64,000 nucleotides of DNA from Heyndrickxia shackletonii (GTDB lineage: Bacteria > Bacillota > Bacilli > Bacillales > Bacillaceae_C): assembly GCF_001420715.1 (NCBI RefSeq), contig NZ_LJJC01000015.1, positions 575,319 to 639,318 on the forward strand. Reading direction: 5' to 3'. Below, piece after piece: positions 37,552-46,461 of this stretch. A model generated the notes under the pieces. The model had not been told where the DNA came from. It was given only the letters and a program-made list of their open reading frames with translations, and did not search any database. The first letter of the stretch is position 1. Each line of letters begins with the position of its first letter. Made by a program: the position numbers and the translations under genes.

Positions 37552-38043
37552 TTACTTTTTAGTTATCTCCATCAAAATATCATTTCCGCCGTTAACCATA
37601 TTACTAAGAGACTGTTGATTTATTTCATAAGTGTCCCCATTTAATAATATAATCGGGGTAATGACTTCATAGCCTGCTTCTTTTACTTTAGTTAGATCAA
37701 AATTTGCCAATAAACTTCCTTTTGTTATTTTTTCTCCATCTGATACTTTTATGTCGAACCCATCTCCTTTAAGGTTAACAGTATCTAATCCCATATGAAT
37801 TAAAATCTCTACGCCTTCGTTTGAACGTAACGTAATGGCATGCTTTGTTTGAAAAACATTTACAATCTCTCCGTCAAACGGGGAGTATACTGTGCTATTT
37901 GATGGAATAATAGCTACTCCATCCCCCATCATTTTTTGTGAAAAGACCTGATCAGGAACCTCTTCTAATGGAACAACCTTACCCGTTAAGGGTGCCAATA
38001 GTGTAATAGATTTATCACTTTTTTTAAATAATGATTTAAACAT
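37552..38043 (-). CDS. PTS EIIA component, glucose/GlcNAc type (Crr-like)
   Basis: 163 residues from ATG 38043 (GGAGG 7 bases upstream). The phosphoacceptor His is in VEILIHMGLDTVNL near residue 83; a second His in TKHAITLRS is the conserved partner. PLTGKVVPLEEVPD is the family start. It passes phosphate from HPr to an EIIB. The EIICB downstream on the other strand has no EIIA domain, so this free EIIA could serve it. Confidence 0.92.
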   Translation of the reverse strand: MFKSLFKKSDKSITLLAPLTGKVVPLEEVPDQVFSQKMMGDGVAIIPSNSTVYSPFDGEIVNVFQTKHAITLRSNEGVEILIHMGLDTVNLKGDGFDIKVSDGEKITKGSLLANFDLTKVKEAGYEVITPIILLNGDTYEINQQSLSNMVNGGNDILMEITKK

Positions 38044-38074
38044 GTAAATTCCTCCAGTCATTTGGCCTAAATAA

Positions 38075-38203
38075 AGTGGAACTTATATCAGTCGAGGGTT
38101 TCCAACTGATATGGCTAAACACGCAACAGCCTGTTGCAACGTCTTGGTGACCTGCTCCTGCATGCCCGAACCAATCGAGCTTTTCGTGCAGTCACTCTCC
38201 ACT
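38075..38203 (-). ncRNA. Predicted four-helix structured leader of the EIIA gene
   Basis: A closing stem AGTGGA/TCCACT (38075-38080 with 38198-38203) encloses three hairpins: ATATCAGT/ACTGATAT (38085-38112), GCAACA/TGTTGC (38123-38137), and GTGAC/GTCAC (38147-38195) with an inner GCTC/GAGC. It ends about 20 bases before the EIIA ribosome site, so the minus strand is favoured. It matches no riboswitch class I can recall. Folding was done by eye. Confidence 0.5.
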
Positions 38204-38417
38204 ACTTAGTTTCCTTCAATTTTTAAGGCGGGTATTACCTTCCCGTTAATCTGCAATAAAAAACGATTACTATTCTAACGCAAGATTACGATTTTGAAAA
38301 ATCATATACATTAAAATTTTTCAAAGGTCCAGAAAATGATATGGATAAACCCTTGCTGCAAACCATTTTTTCGCATGTATATATTCTTTTTCAAATCATG
38401 AATTTTTGAATATCAAT

Positions 38418-38431
38418 TGAAAACGCTTTTA
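38418..38431 (+). promoter_or_regulatory. cre-like site upstream of EIICB
   Basis: TGAAAACGCTTTTA fits the CcpA site consensus with one mismatch and sits 9 bp before the -35 box. Confidence 0.5.
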
Positions 38432-38439
38432 AATTTTTC

Positions 38440-38469
38440 TTGAATTATATTTTAGTAATGTTATATACT
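38440..38469 (+). promoter_or_regulatory. Promoter of the EIICB-nanE-rpiR operon
   Basis: TTGAAT and TATACT with an 18-bp spacer, giving a leader of about 30 bases before the ATG. From 38204 to 38417 I see no gene. Confidence 0.6.
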
Positions 38470-38506
38470 TTGTGTGTAAATAATTTTCATGTTAGGAGGT
38501 ACTTTG

Positions 38507-40042
38507 ATGAATAGTTTCTTCGAGAAAGCTCAGCAGTTCGGTAAGTCCTTTATGTTACCAATTGCTGTATTGCCGGCTGCCGGTCTTTTATTGGGAATTG
38601 GTGGAGCATTATCGAACCCAAATACCGTAAAAGCCTATTCATTTTTAGATGTATCTTGGCTTCAATCCATCTTTACAATTATGTCAAGTGCAGGAAATAT
38701 AGTTTTCGCTAACTTAGCTTTACTTTTTGCAGTTGGTATTGCAGTTGGTTTAGCAAAATCAGATAAAGGTACAGCTGGTCTTGCCGGTGTTCTTGCCTTT
38801 TTGGTAATGAATGCGACGATGTCAGCAATGCTTACTATCACTCATAAGATGAATACAGAAAACCCTGCTGCTGCAGGACAAGGGATGGTTCTTGGTATTC
38901 AAACCCTAGAAACAGGTGTATTCGGAGGGGTAGTGGTCGGAATTTTAGCAGCATGGTTACACAATCGATATAACAAGACTCAGCTGCCGCCATTCTTAGG
39001 ATTCTTTAGTGGCTCTCGTTTTGTTCCAATTATCGCTTCATTTGCAGCTATTATTTTAGGCGTTGTAATGTTTATTATTTGGCCATTTATTCAAAGCGGA
39101 ATCTTTAAGCTTGGTGGAATTGTTCAAGCAACAGGGTATATCGGAACATTCTTCTATGGATTTATTCTCAGATTACTTGGACCTTTTGGACTTCATCATA
39201 TTTTTTACATGCCATTTTGGACAACAAGTCTAGGAGGTACTGCTGTTGTTGGCGGCCATTTAGTGGAAGGAACTCAACGAATTTTCTTTGCTCAATTAGC
39301 TGATCCAAATACAAAGCACTTCTTTATAGGAACTTCTAGATTTATGTCTGGCCGTTTTATTACGATGATGTTCGGATTGATTGGTGCTGCTTTTGCCATC
39401 TATCGGACTGCAAAACCTGAAAACAAAAAGAAAATTGCTGGTTTAATGGGATCTGCTGCATTAACTTCTTTCTTAACAGGGATTACAGAACCACTTGAAT
39501 TTTCATTCTTATTTATTGCACCAGGGCTTTATGTTCTACATGCATTTTTCGATGGTTTAGCGTTTATGATGGCCCACATCCTTCATATTACGATTGGGCA
39601 AACATTCTCTGGCGGATTTATTGACTTTATTTTATTTGGAATCTTACAAGGTAATGCAAAAACAAACTGGGTGCTTGTTCCAGTTGTTGGAGTTGTATGG
39701 TTCTTCCTATACTACTTCTCCTTCACCTTCTTCATTAAAAAGTTTAATCTTAAAACACCAGGACGTGAGGATGCAGGTGAAACAACTGCTACCTTTACTA
39801 ATAAAAGTGAACGTGCCCAAGTCATTATTGGCGCATTAGGTGGCGCTGAAAACCTTGAAAATGTGGACTGCTGTGCTACTCGCTTGCGTGTAACGGTAAA
39901 AGACGAAACTTCTATTAATGAAGATATTTTGAAGCAAACCGGTGCAAAAGGTGTCGTTTCGAAAGGAAAAGGCATTCAAGTTATTTATGGACCGGATGTA
40001 ACAATTATCAAAAACGAAATCGAAGAAATTGTAGGTGGATAA
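38507..40042 (+). CDS. PTS EIICB permease, amino-sugar type (GlcNAc/ManNAc)
   Basis: 511 residues from ATG 38507 (AGGAGG upstream). The EIIC membrane domain covers about 1-400 with [26 protein letters not shown] and the substrate-site Glu in [13 protein letters not shown]. The EIIB domain covers about 430-511 with the phospho-Cys in [11 protein letters not shown]. No EIIA domain. Sequence alone does not separate glucose from GlcNAc specificity; NanE next door points to N-acetylmannosamine or N-acetylglucosamine. Confidence 0.88.
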   Translation: MNSFFEKAQQFGKSFMLPIAVLPAAGLLLGIGGALSNPNTVKAYSFLDVSWLQSIFTIMSSAGNIVFANLALLFAVGIAVGLAKSDKGTAGLAGVLAFLVMNATMSAMLTITHKMNTENPAAAGQGMVLGIQTLETGVFGGVVVGILAAWLHNRYNKTQLPPFLGFFSGSRFVPIIASFAAIILGVVMFIIWPFIQSGIFKLGGIVQATGYIGTFFYGFILRLLGPFGLHHIFYMPFWTTSLGGTAVVGGHLVEGTQRIFFAQLADPNTKHFFIGTSRFMSGRFITMMFGLIGAAFAIYRTAKPENKKKIAGLMGSAALTSFLTGITEPLEFSFLFIAPGLYVLHAFFDGLAFMMAHILHITIGQTFSGGFIDFILFGILQGNAKTNWVLVPVVGVVWFFLYYFSFTFFIKKFNLKTPGREDAGETTATFTNKSERAQVIIGALGGAENLENVDCCATRLRVTVKDETSINEDILKQTGAKGVVSKGKGIQVIYGPDVTIIKNEIEEIVGG

Positions 40043-40043
40043 A

Positions 40044-40724
40044 ATGTTAGAGACCATAAAAAAAGGGCTAGTCGCCTCTTGCCAGGCACTTCCAGATGAA
40101 CCGCTTCACAGCTCATTTATTATGGCAAAAATGGCTCTTGCTGCTAAAATGGGCGGAGCAGTTGGAATACGTGCTAATTCTAAAGGGGATATTATCGCTA
40201 TTAAACAGGAAATTGATTTACCAGTGATAGGTATCCTCAAGAGAGATTATCCGGATAGTGAGGTATTTATCACCGCAACAAAAAAAGAATTGGCTGAGTT
40301 GCTTGAAAGCGGCTGTGAAATGATTGCACTAGATGCTACGTTAAGAACGAGACCGAATGGAGAAACACTTGAAGAGCTTGTATCCTATATCAGAACCAAT
40401 GGGCCGGAAGTACAGTTAATGGCTGACATCTCTTCTGTGGAGGATGCAAAAAATGCGGAACAATTAGGTTTCGATTGTGTTTCTACTACCCTATTCGGAT
40501 ACACAAATGAAACAAAAGGATGTAAACTATATGATAGTGATTTTAAATTTTTAAAAGACATCCTTCAAACCGTGTCCATTCCTGTTATAGCAGAGGGAAA
40601 TATTATTACGCCGGAAATGGCTAAACAGGTGTTGGATCTTGGGGCACATTCCGTTGTGGTTGGCGGTGCCATTTCCAGACCACAGCAAATTACAGCACGT
40701 TTTACTGATATGATTCGCAAGTAG
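40044..40724 (+). CDS. nanE: N-acetylmannosamine-6-phosphate 2-epimerase
   Basis: 226 residues from ATG 40044, one base after the EIICB stop. TIM barrel with [38 protein letters not shown] and [13 protein letters not shown]. It converts ManNAc-6-P to GlcNAc-6-P. No sialate lyase or NagA/NagB gene is in the window, so the pathway is completed elsewhere. Confidence 0.95.
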   Translation: MLETIKKGLVASCQALPDEPLHSSFIMAKMALAAKMGGAVGIRANSKGDIIAIKQEIDLPVIGILKRDYPDSEVFITATKKELAELLESGCEMIALDATLRTRPNGETLEELVSYIRTNGPEVQLMADISSVEDAKNAEQLGFDCVSTTLFGYTNETKGCKLYDSDFKFLKDILQTVSIPVIAEGNIITPEMAKQVLDLGAHSVVVGGAISRPQQITARFTDMIRK

Positions 40725-40758
40725 TTAACCACTGTTTCGAAGGAGAAAGGAGTTATAA

Positions 40759-41568
40759 GTGGCATCACTTTTAAAGGATATTCAGGAAAGATATTCTTCT
40801 TTTTCAGATAAAGAACGGCAAATAGCGGATTATTTACTCTCTTCTCCAGAGGAAGCTTCCCAAAGTCATATTAAAGAGATTGCGGCAAAAACAGGAGTCT
40901 CTGTTGCTTCTATTACTAGATTTTCCAAAAAAGTCTCCTGCCGAAATTTTGTGGAGCTAAAATTAAAGCTGGCTCGGGAAAATCATACGGAGGAGAGCAC
41001 GGATATCGATGATGCATTACATCATCAATACATCGAAATATTCCATGATATCCAATCGTTATCTGGAAAGGAATCCTTTTCTCGTGTTTTATCATTAATA
41101 AAAGAAGCAAATCGAATTTTTATATATGGTTTAGGCAGTTCAGGACTTGCCGCACAGGAACTTAACTACCGTTTAAGCAGGATGGGGTTTATTGCCGAAG
41201 CAGTAACAGATCCGCACTTAATGGTCATAAGGAGTGCATTGCTGAAGGAAGGCGATCTTCTACTCGCATTTTCCCGTTCCGGACAAACAAGGGATCTACT
41301 TATTCCAATAGAAAGAGCAAAGAAAAATGGTGCAAAAATCGTTTCCTTCACGGCTTACGGTGATACTCCGTTAACCAAATTATCACACGAGGTACTGTGG
41401 ACAGTTCACCCTATTCGAAATGGCTATTTCTCTACGGGGCTTGATTTAAGTGCATTATTTTTAATCGACCGAATTACCGTGCATTTTTTACAAGATCCTT
41501 ATAGAAATAAAATATATACTGAAACAGTATCAGTAATCTCTTCTTTATCGCATATAGATAGAACTTAA
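40759..41568 (+). CDS. RpiR/MurR family regulator with SIS domain
   Basis: 269 residues from GTG 40759 (AAGGAG upstream). N-terminal HTH_6 domain (ISYLL-type EEASQSHIKEIAAKTGVSVASITRFSKKVSC, about 30-65) and a C-terminal SIS sugar-phosphate isomerase fold (IFIYGLGSSGLAAQEL, DLLLAFSRSGQTRDLL). It probably senses a sugar phosphate of the same operon and controls it. Confidence 0.92.
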   Translation: MASLLKDIQERYSSFSDKERQIADYLLSSPEEASQSHIKEIAAKTGVSVASITRFSKKVSCRNFVELKLKLARENHTEESTDIDDALHHQYIEIFHDIQSLSGKESFSRVLSLIKEANRIFIYGLGSSGLAAQELNYRLSRMGFIAEAVTDPHLMVIRSALLKEGDLLLAFSRSGQTRDLLIPIERAKKNGAKIVSFTAYGDTPLTKLSHEVLWTVHPIRNGYFSTGLDLSALFLIDRITVHFLQDPYRNKIYTETVSVISSLSHIDRT

Positions 41569-41576
41569 CAAACATC

Positions 41577-41606
41577 GACTCCTCTTCTGTAGAGGAGTTT
41601 TTCTTT
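41577..41606 (+). terminator. Terminator of the amino-sugar operon
   Basis: GACTCCTCT / AGAGGAGTT stem followed by TTTCTTTT. Confidence 0.85.
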
Positions 41607-41700
41607 TCATGTTTTTACTCAACAGATTTTTAAGAGAATACCGTTCTTAGAATAGGTGATATAATAAGCACTATATAATAGAAGGAAAGGAGCCGAACAC

Positions 41701-42171
41701 ATGATCAATGTCCTATTCGTTTGTCTCGGGAATATTTGTCGCTCCCCTATGGCAGAGGCCCTTTTTCGTGACATGCTTGTAAAAGAAAATTTGACCAATC
41801 AAATAACAGTAGATTCTGCAGCTACTAGTTCATGGCATATTGGGGATCCGCCGCATAAGGGCACTCTTACTATCTTGAAGAAATACAGCGTTTCCACTGA
41901 GGGTCTTGTGGGACGCCAAATGAAACAGGATGACTTCGAGAATTTCGATTACATAGTTGGCATGGATACGAGCAATGTAAAAAACATCTATCAATTAACT
42001 GGGAAAACAAATCATCCGAAGATCCTTCGCCTGCTGGATTTAACCGAACATAAAAAAGATGTTCCAGATCCATATTATACGGGTGATTTTCAGGAAACGT
42101 ATGATTTAGTTTCACAAGGGTGCAGGGCGTTGCTTGAGAAAATTCGTGAGGAACATCATTTACAGAAGTAA
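41701..42171 (+). CDS. yfkJ: Low-molecular-weight protein tyrosine phosphatase (YfkJ-like)
   Basis: 156 residues. P-loop VCLGNICRSPMAEALF gives Cys8 and Arg14, and the general-acid Asp is in VPDPYYTGDF near residue 120. AAAGGAG before ATG 41701. Removes phosphate from tyrosine (and possibly arginine) in proteins. YfkJ is the closest B. subtilis type; YwlE-type arginine phosphatase is less likely. Confidence 0.9.
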   Translation: MINVLFVCLGNICRSPMAEALFRDMLVKENLTNQITVDSAATSSWHIGDPPHKGTLTILKKYSVSTEGLVGRQMKQDDFENFDYIVGMDTSNVKNIYQLTGKTNHPKILRLLDLTEHKKDVPDPYYTGDFQETYDLVSQGCRALLEKIREEHHLQK

Positions 42172-42178
42172 TAAAATT

Positions 42179-42207
42179 ATCTCGTCTTTCGGCGGGATTT
42201 TTTTAAT
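42179..42207 (+). terminator. Terminator of yfkJ
   Basis: ATCTCGTC / GGCGGGAT stem with a TTTC loop and TTTTTTT. Confidence 0.75.
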
Positions 42208-42288
42208 TTCTGGAATTAAAAGTTTGGCAATGGTATCCTAAATAAAACGAATAATCAAACACTTTGTGAAAAGGGGAAAGTTAGCATT

Positions 42289-42954
42289 ATGACAGAAATT
42301 GAACTCATCGCGAGGCTCGTGATAGCCGGGATTCTTGGGGCACTCGTTGGTTTTGAACGGGAGAAGCGTTTCAAAGAAGCAGGATTGCGCACTCATTTTC
42401 TAGTGGCAGTTGGTAGCGCCCTTGCAATGATCGTTTCTAAGTACGCTTTTTTCGACGTTGTACATAATGGTACGATTGAGCTTGATCCGAGCCGTATTGC
42501 AGCCGGGGTAGTTAGCGGAGTCGGCTTTTTAGGAGCTGGAACCATCCTTGTTCAGCGCCAATCTGTTCGCGGCCTTACGACAGCAGCAGGACTTTGGGCA
42601 ACTTCGGGAATCGGGCTTGCTATCGGATCGGGTATGTACATTGTAAGTATTTGCGGAACTGTGCTTGTTTTAGTAGGTCTAGAAGTATTAAAAAGATTAT
42701 TTCAACCTATTATATCGAAGTCACATAAAATGAATATCCACGTTTCTTCCAACGAAGTCATACCTAGTATTCTGGATACCTTGACATCACAAAACCTTGA
42801 AGTAGTAACGTATCAAGTAAAAGTTAAATTAACCGATACGCAACCCCACTATATTATCGACTTTCAGCTAAAATCAAATAAGGGAATAAAAGATAATGAT
42901 ATTATAAAAGCGCTTCAGCAACTGCCTGAAATTGAAAGGATTAAATTTGATTAG
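42289..42954 (+). CDS. MgtC/SapB family membrane protein
   Basis: 221 residues. N-terminal half has four to five helices with GALVGFEREKRFKEAGLRTHFLVAVGSAL, VGFLGAGTI and GLTTAAGLWATSGIG, the MgtC core. The C-terminal about 75 residues form an ACT-like cytosolic domain. MgtC proteins influence Mg2+ and membrane homeostasis; they are not themselves shown to be Mg2+ importers. Confidence 0.9.
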   Translation: MTEIELIARLVIAGILGALVGFEREKRFKEAGLRTHFLVAVGSALAMIVSKYAFFDVVHNGTIELDPSRIAAGVVSGVGFLGAGTILVQRQSVRGLTTAAGLWATSGIGLAIGSGMYIVSICGTVLVLVGLEVLKRLFQPIISKSHKMNIHVSSNEVIPSILDTLTSQNLEVVTYQVKVKLTDTQPHYIIDFQLKSNKGIKDNDIIKALQQLPEIERIKFD

Positions 42955-43009
42955 ATTGTCATTTTGTCAGAATCCAAGTTCAATGATGCCAGTTTCTTTG
43001 GTTAGGCTT

Positions 43010-43800
43010 CATATTCGGGCATTTGCTCCCCACTCGTTACTGTTTTCCTTTTCACGGGAACAATCTGCCTCGTATTGTTCCCGTTTTTTTATTCCGACCG
43101 CATTCTCAGGCATTATTCTCTTTGTATTGTTACCGTTCTTCTTCTCCTGCCTTATTTGCGGGCACGATTCTACTCGTATTGTTACCGTTTTTCCTCTCCT
43201 GCCTTATTTACGGGCACGATTCTCTTCGTATTGTTACCGTTTTTCTTCTCCAGTCCCATTTGCGGGAAAGATTCTCCTCGTATTGTTACCGTCTTCTTCT
43301 CCAGCCCCATTTGCGGGAAAGATTCTCCTCGTATTGTTACCGTTCTTCTTCTCCTGCCTTATTTGCGGGCACGATTCTCTTTGTATTGTTACCGTTTTTC
43401 TTCTCCAGCCCCATTTGCGGGAAAGATTCTCCTCGTATTGTTACCGTTCTTCTTCTTCTGCCTTATTTGCGGGAACGATTCTCTTTGTATTGTTACCGTT
43501 TTTCTTCTCCAGCCCCATTTGCGGGAAAGATTCTCCTCGTATTGTTACCGTCTTCTTCCAGGCACATTCTTTTTCTGAATATTACCGTTGTTTTCAATTT
43601 ATTCAGCGTTCGGGCACATTCACCCTCCCAATATTACTGTTGCTCTCAATTTGTACAGCGTTCGGGCACATTCCCACCTCTTTCATAGACTAATTCCCGG
43701 TCCGATCTTATTCTCGAGCACAAATCCTCCTCTTTGCTGAACGTATTATCATTCCAATCACGTTTTCAGGCATCACCCTACCTGCTATAACCATAAACCG
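43010..43800. repeat. Long 52-bp tandem repeat array (about 15 units)
   Basis: Units share (T)GCGGG(C/A)A(C/A)GATTCTC, CTCGTATTGTTACCGT and a C/T-rich linker. Conserved GGG positions recur every 52 bp: 43053, 43105, 43157, 43209, 43261, then 43312 (51), 43364, 43416, 43468 and 43520; after a 37-bp step the phase continues at 43561, 43613, 43665, 43717 and 43769 in weaker copies. Because 52 is not a multiple of 3, the same peptide-like string appears in all three frames; none is a gene. It fills most of the 930-bp gap between mgtC and the next gene. Confidence 0.92.
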
Positions 43801-43887
43801 TATAGAATGTATTATTTTCCACAAACTAGATAAAATGTAACCGGAAAAGATTCGTTTCAGCGACATGAATCAATACAAGGAGGAAAT

Positions 43888-44295
43888 ATGTTTTCTTTGC
43901 GTGGAGATGCACATAAGGTTTATTTGCAATTAAAGCAAAGCGGAGTGAAACAGGTCAAATTTTTAACCGAAATCAAGGAAATAAAGGATTTTTATGAATC
44001 TATTGATAGCAATACTTTAACACTTATTTATTATCGCATGATAAAAGAGAGAAATGCGTCCGGTATCATTCCTCTCTTTGTGTCCTCCATTCCGTGGCTA
44101 TTATTCCTTTTTGCCACACAATTAGAGAAGTTTCTCTTTCAAGATGGCAGTAAACTTTGGGCTATTTTTGGAATTATATACCTGCTTATTCTAATTGTTA
44201 GTGTATTGCTCCATTTTCGTGAAAAAGCTTGGGCAGCTTTTCATTTGGCGATTATCGAGGATATTTTGAAGGTAAGGGAAAAATCCCCACATTGA
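43888..44295 (+). CDS. Hypothetical two-helix membrane protein
   Basis: 135 residues. A basic soluble N-terminus of about 55 residues is followed by two hydrophobic helices (about 60-78 and 88-108) and a basic C-terminal tail. AGGAGG lies 6 bases before ATG 43888. I do not recognise the family. It directly follows the 52-bp array and converges on a minus-strand GNAT gene with only 2 bp between stops. Confidence 0.65.
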   Translation: MFSLRGDAHKVYLQLKQSGVKQVKFLTEIKEIKDFYESIDSNTLTLIYYRMIKERNASGIIPLFVSSIPWLLFLFATQLEKFLFQDGSKLWAIFGIIYLLILIVSVLLHFREKAWAAFHLAIIEDILKVREKSPH

Positions 44296-44297
44296 AA

Positions 44298-44972
44298 TCA
44301 GCTAATATGGATATCTATTCCATATTGACTTAATTGCAGCTTTTTCGCCACTGATTGAGAGGAGAAATTATCCCAAGACGTTCTGTACAAGGCTAATTTC
44401 CCTTGATTCTGCACATCCGATGCCCATGCATTCGCAACCTCCATCCCGTATCCCATTCCACGATATTCTTCCAATGTAAATAAGCTTGCCTCGGCAGCGG
44501 CATCCGTTTGTCTGGCACTGCAGCATAAAGAAACAGCAATTCCATTTTGGATGATGGCGTAACATGGCTGCTTCAATTCAAATTCCTCATATGTATAGGG
44601 GAAATTCGGCAATAAAATCTCTTGATTGGAGGAAGTGACCTTCACTGCTCTGTTTGCACTACTTTTCACACCCGAAAAAAAATATGCAGGTCCAACCTCA
44701 ATACTGTTTATCTCCCGATCTTTGTTTAGAATACAAATAATTTCAGCTAAGGGAGGATTATTATCCGAACTAATAGTTTGCTCCAATTCATTGACCACTT
44801 CTTCACTAAGAGATCGATGATACCTGACTACATAACCATCTTTAGTTCCACCGATAAAAACCCGGGGCGCTTCATCATACGGAGGTTCGTTCACATACGT
44901 AATTCTATTTTCCTCATCATGTCGAAACAAAACGTTTACATGAATTCTCATTAGTTCAAAATCAGACAACAA
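44298..44972 (-). CDS. GNAT family acetyltransferase (long type)
   Basis: 224 residues from TTG 44972, 6 bases after GGAGGA. The C-terminal half holds the acetyl-CoA fold: ASLFTLEEYRGMGYGMEVANAWA (RGxGxG-like) and ALYRTSWDNFSSQSVAKKL. The N-terminal half is a poorly conserved extension. It resembles the GNAT_acetyltr_2/YkkB-like proteins of Bacillus. Acceptor unknown. Confidence 0.75.
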   Translation of the reverse strand: MLSDFELMRIHVNVLFRHDEENRITYVNEPPYDEAPRVFIGGTKDGYVVRYHRSLSEEVVNELEQTISSDNNPPLAEIICILNKDREINSIEVGPAYFFSGVKSSANRAVKVTSSNQEILLPNFPYTYEEFELKQPCYAIIQNGIAVSLCCSARQTDAAAEASLFTLEEYRGMGYGMEVANAWASDVQNQGKLALYRTSWDNFSSQSVAKKLQLSQYGIDIHIS

Positions 44973-45175
44973 TAAAATTCCTCCTATAATACACATTCAC
45001 TTCCTATAGTTTCGATTCAGACCCGAATAACTCCTCTAAAATAGAAGAAGTGGAAAAGGGTTTAATATGGAATGAAGTTTATCTAATATTCTTGCAAAAA
45101 GGATTGCTTTAATGCTTTAAAACTGTAATAATAGTATTTAAAATTATTAAACTCCATAAGAAAAGAAGGATTGAA

Positions 45176-46249
45176 ATGGAAGATCAAACAATTCAAATTA
45201 CCCAAAGCCATTCTAAAAAGCAGAAACCGAATTCGGAACAGCTTGAATTTGGAAGAATTTTCACAGACCATATGTTCATTATGGATTATACGGTAGAGAA
45301 GGGATGGTATGATCCTCGAATTGTGCCCTACCAGCCCATCACATTAGATCCTGCCGCCATGATCTTTCATTATGGACAAACCGTTTTCGAAGGATTAAAG
45401 GCTTATAAAACAAAGGAAAACAAAGTACTTCTATTTAGGCCTGAAATGAATATGGCAAGATTAAATTTGTCTAATGAGCGCTTATGTATTCCCCGGATTG
45501 ATGAAGATTTTGTTTTGAAGGCTTTAATAAAATTGATAGAGATGGAAAAGGATTGGATTCCAACTGCTGAGGGGACATCCCTTTATATTCGTCCTTTTAT
45601 CATATCAACGGAACCCTATCTAGGTGTAGCAGCATCTACATCCTACAAACTAATGATTATTTTATCTCCGGTTGGTTCTTACTATAAAGAAGGAATTCAT
45701 CCTGTTAAAATTTTTGTAGAACGGGAGTATGTCCGTGCAGTAGCCGGTGGAACAGGAAAAGCAAAAACTGCAGGAAATTATGCATCTAGTTTAAAGGCAC
45801 AGGAAGTATCGGAAAAACAAGGTTATTCTCAAGTCTTATGGTTAGATGGAATCGAAAAAAGATACATTGAAGAAGTAGGAAGTATGAATATCTTCTTTAA
45901 AATCAATGGGGAAGTAGTAACTCCTGAACTTAATGGCAGTATTTTAGCAGGGGTCACACGTGATTCTGTCATCAGTCTATTAAAATACTGGGGTATTCCT
46001 GTAAGCGAGCGAAAAATTTCAATCGATGAAATTTATGACAGTTACAAAAATGGTTCCCTTGAGGAAATATTCGGAACAGGGACAGCAGCTGTCATCTCTC
46101 CAGTCGGTGAATTAAATTGGGAAGGCGAAAAGATGGATATTAATAATGGAGAAACCGGACCGTTATCCCAAAAGCTATATAATACACTAACAAATTTACA
46201 AAATGGAACGGAACCCGATCCATTTGATTGGACTCTTGAAGTAAAATAA
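45176..46249 (+). CDS. ilvE: Branched-chain amino acid aminotransferase
   Basis: 357 residues, fold-type IV PLP enzyme. The PLP Lys is in GKAKTAGNYASSLKA, and GYSQVLWLDG, EEVGSMNIFF and GTGTAAVISPVG are class-typical. Transfers amino groups to and from Leu, Ile and Val. It stands away from other ilv/leu genes, as B. subtilis YbgE and YwaA do, and is followed by a repeat and terminator. Confidence 0.93.
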   Translation: MEDQTIQITQSHSKKQKPNSEQLEFGRIFTDHMFIMDYTVEKGWYDPRIVPYQPITLDPAAMIFHYGQTVFEGLKAYKTKENKVLLFRPEMNMARLNLSNERLCIPRIDEDFVLKALIKLIEMEKDWIPTAEGTSLYIRPFIISTEPYLGVAASTSYKLMIILSPVGSYYKEGIHPVKIFVEREYVRAVAGGTGKAKTAGNYASSLKAQEVSEKQGYSQVLWLDGIEKRYIEEVGSMNIFFKINGEVVTPELNGSILAGVTRDSVISLLKYWGIPVSERKISIDEIYDSYKNGSLEEIFGTGTAAVISPVGELNWEGEKMDINNGETGPLSQKLYNTLTNLQNGTEPDPFDWTLEVK

Positions 46250-46255
46250 TTTAGA

Positions 46256-46403
46256 AAAGCGCAGGCGCCTTGCTCATCGGAGTACGGATTTCCTAGTCTT
46301 CGACTGAGAGAAAGGAAACACAGCTAGGCAGTTCACGAGCAGATGTTGACTTATTATCGGAAGAAGTTGGAGAGATCCGCTAACCGACGGCTGCTTGCGC
46401 TAA
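46256..46403. repeat. Dispersed intergenic repeat, copy B (fullest)
   Basis: About 148 bp bounded by AGCGCAGGCGCC on the left and an inverted GGCTGCTTGCGCT on the right. Contains a CTAGTCTTCGACTGAG hairpin. Partial relatives are at 2207-2295 and, reversed, at 16531-16615. Confidence 0.65.
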
Positions 46404-46414
46404 ACAAAGACTTA

Positions 46415-46452
46415 AAAAAGAAAGCCTCAATTTCCTAGTGGCTTTCTTTTAT
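46415..46452. terminator. Bidirectional terminator between ilvE and nhaK
   Basis: AAAGAAAGCC / GGCTTTCTTT stem with A-run before and T-run after. Confidence 0.8.
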
Positions 46453-46461
46453 TTGCATTCG

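Noticed and set aside
38075-38203. glmS ribozyme or GlcT/LicT antiterminator target before EIIA
   Set aside because: No AGCGCC cleavage core and no RAT consensus; the fold has a different layout, so it is listed only as an unassigned structured leader.
42932-43693. Long overlapping open frames (up to about 250 codons) across 43 kb in all three forward frames
   Set aside because: They are the same 52-bp repeat read in each frame. No ribosome site, and the peptide repeats with the DNA period.
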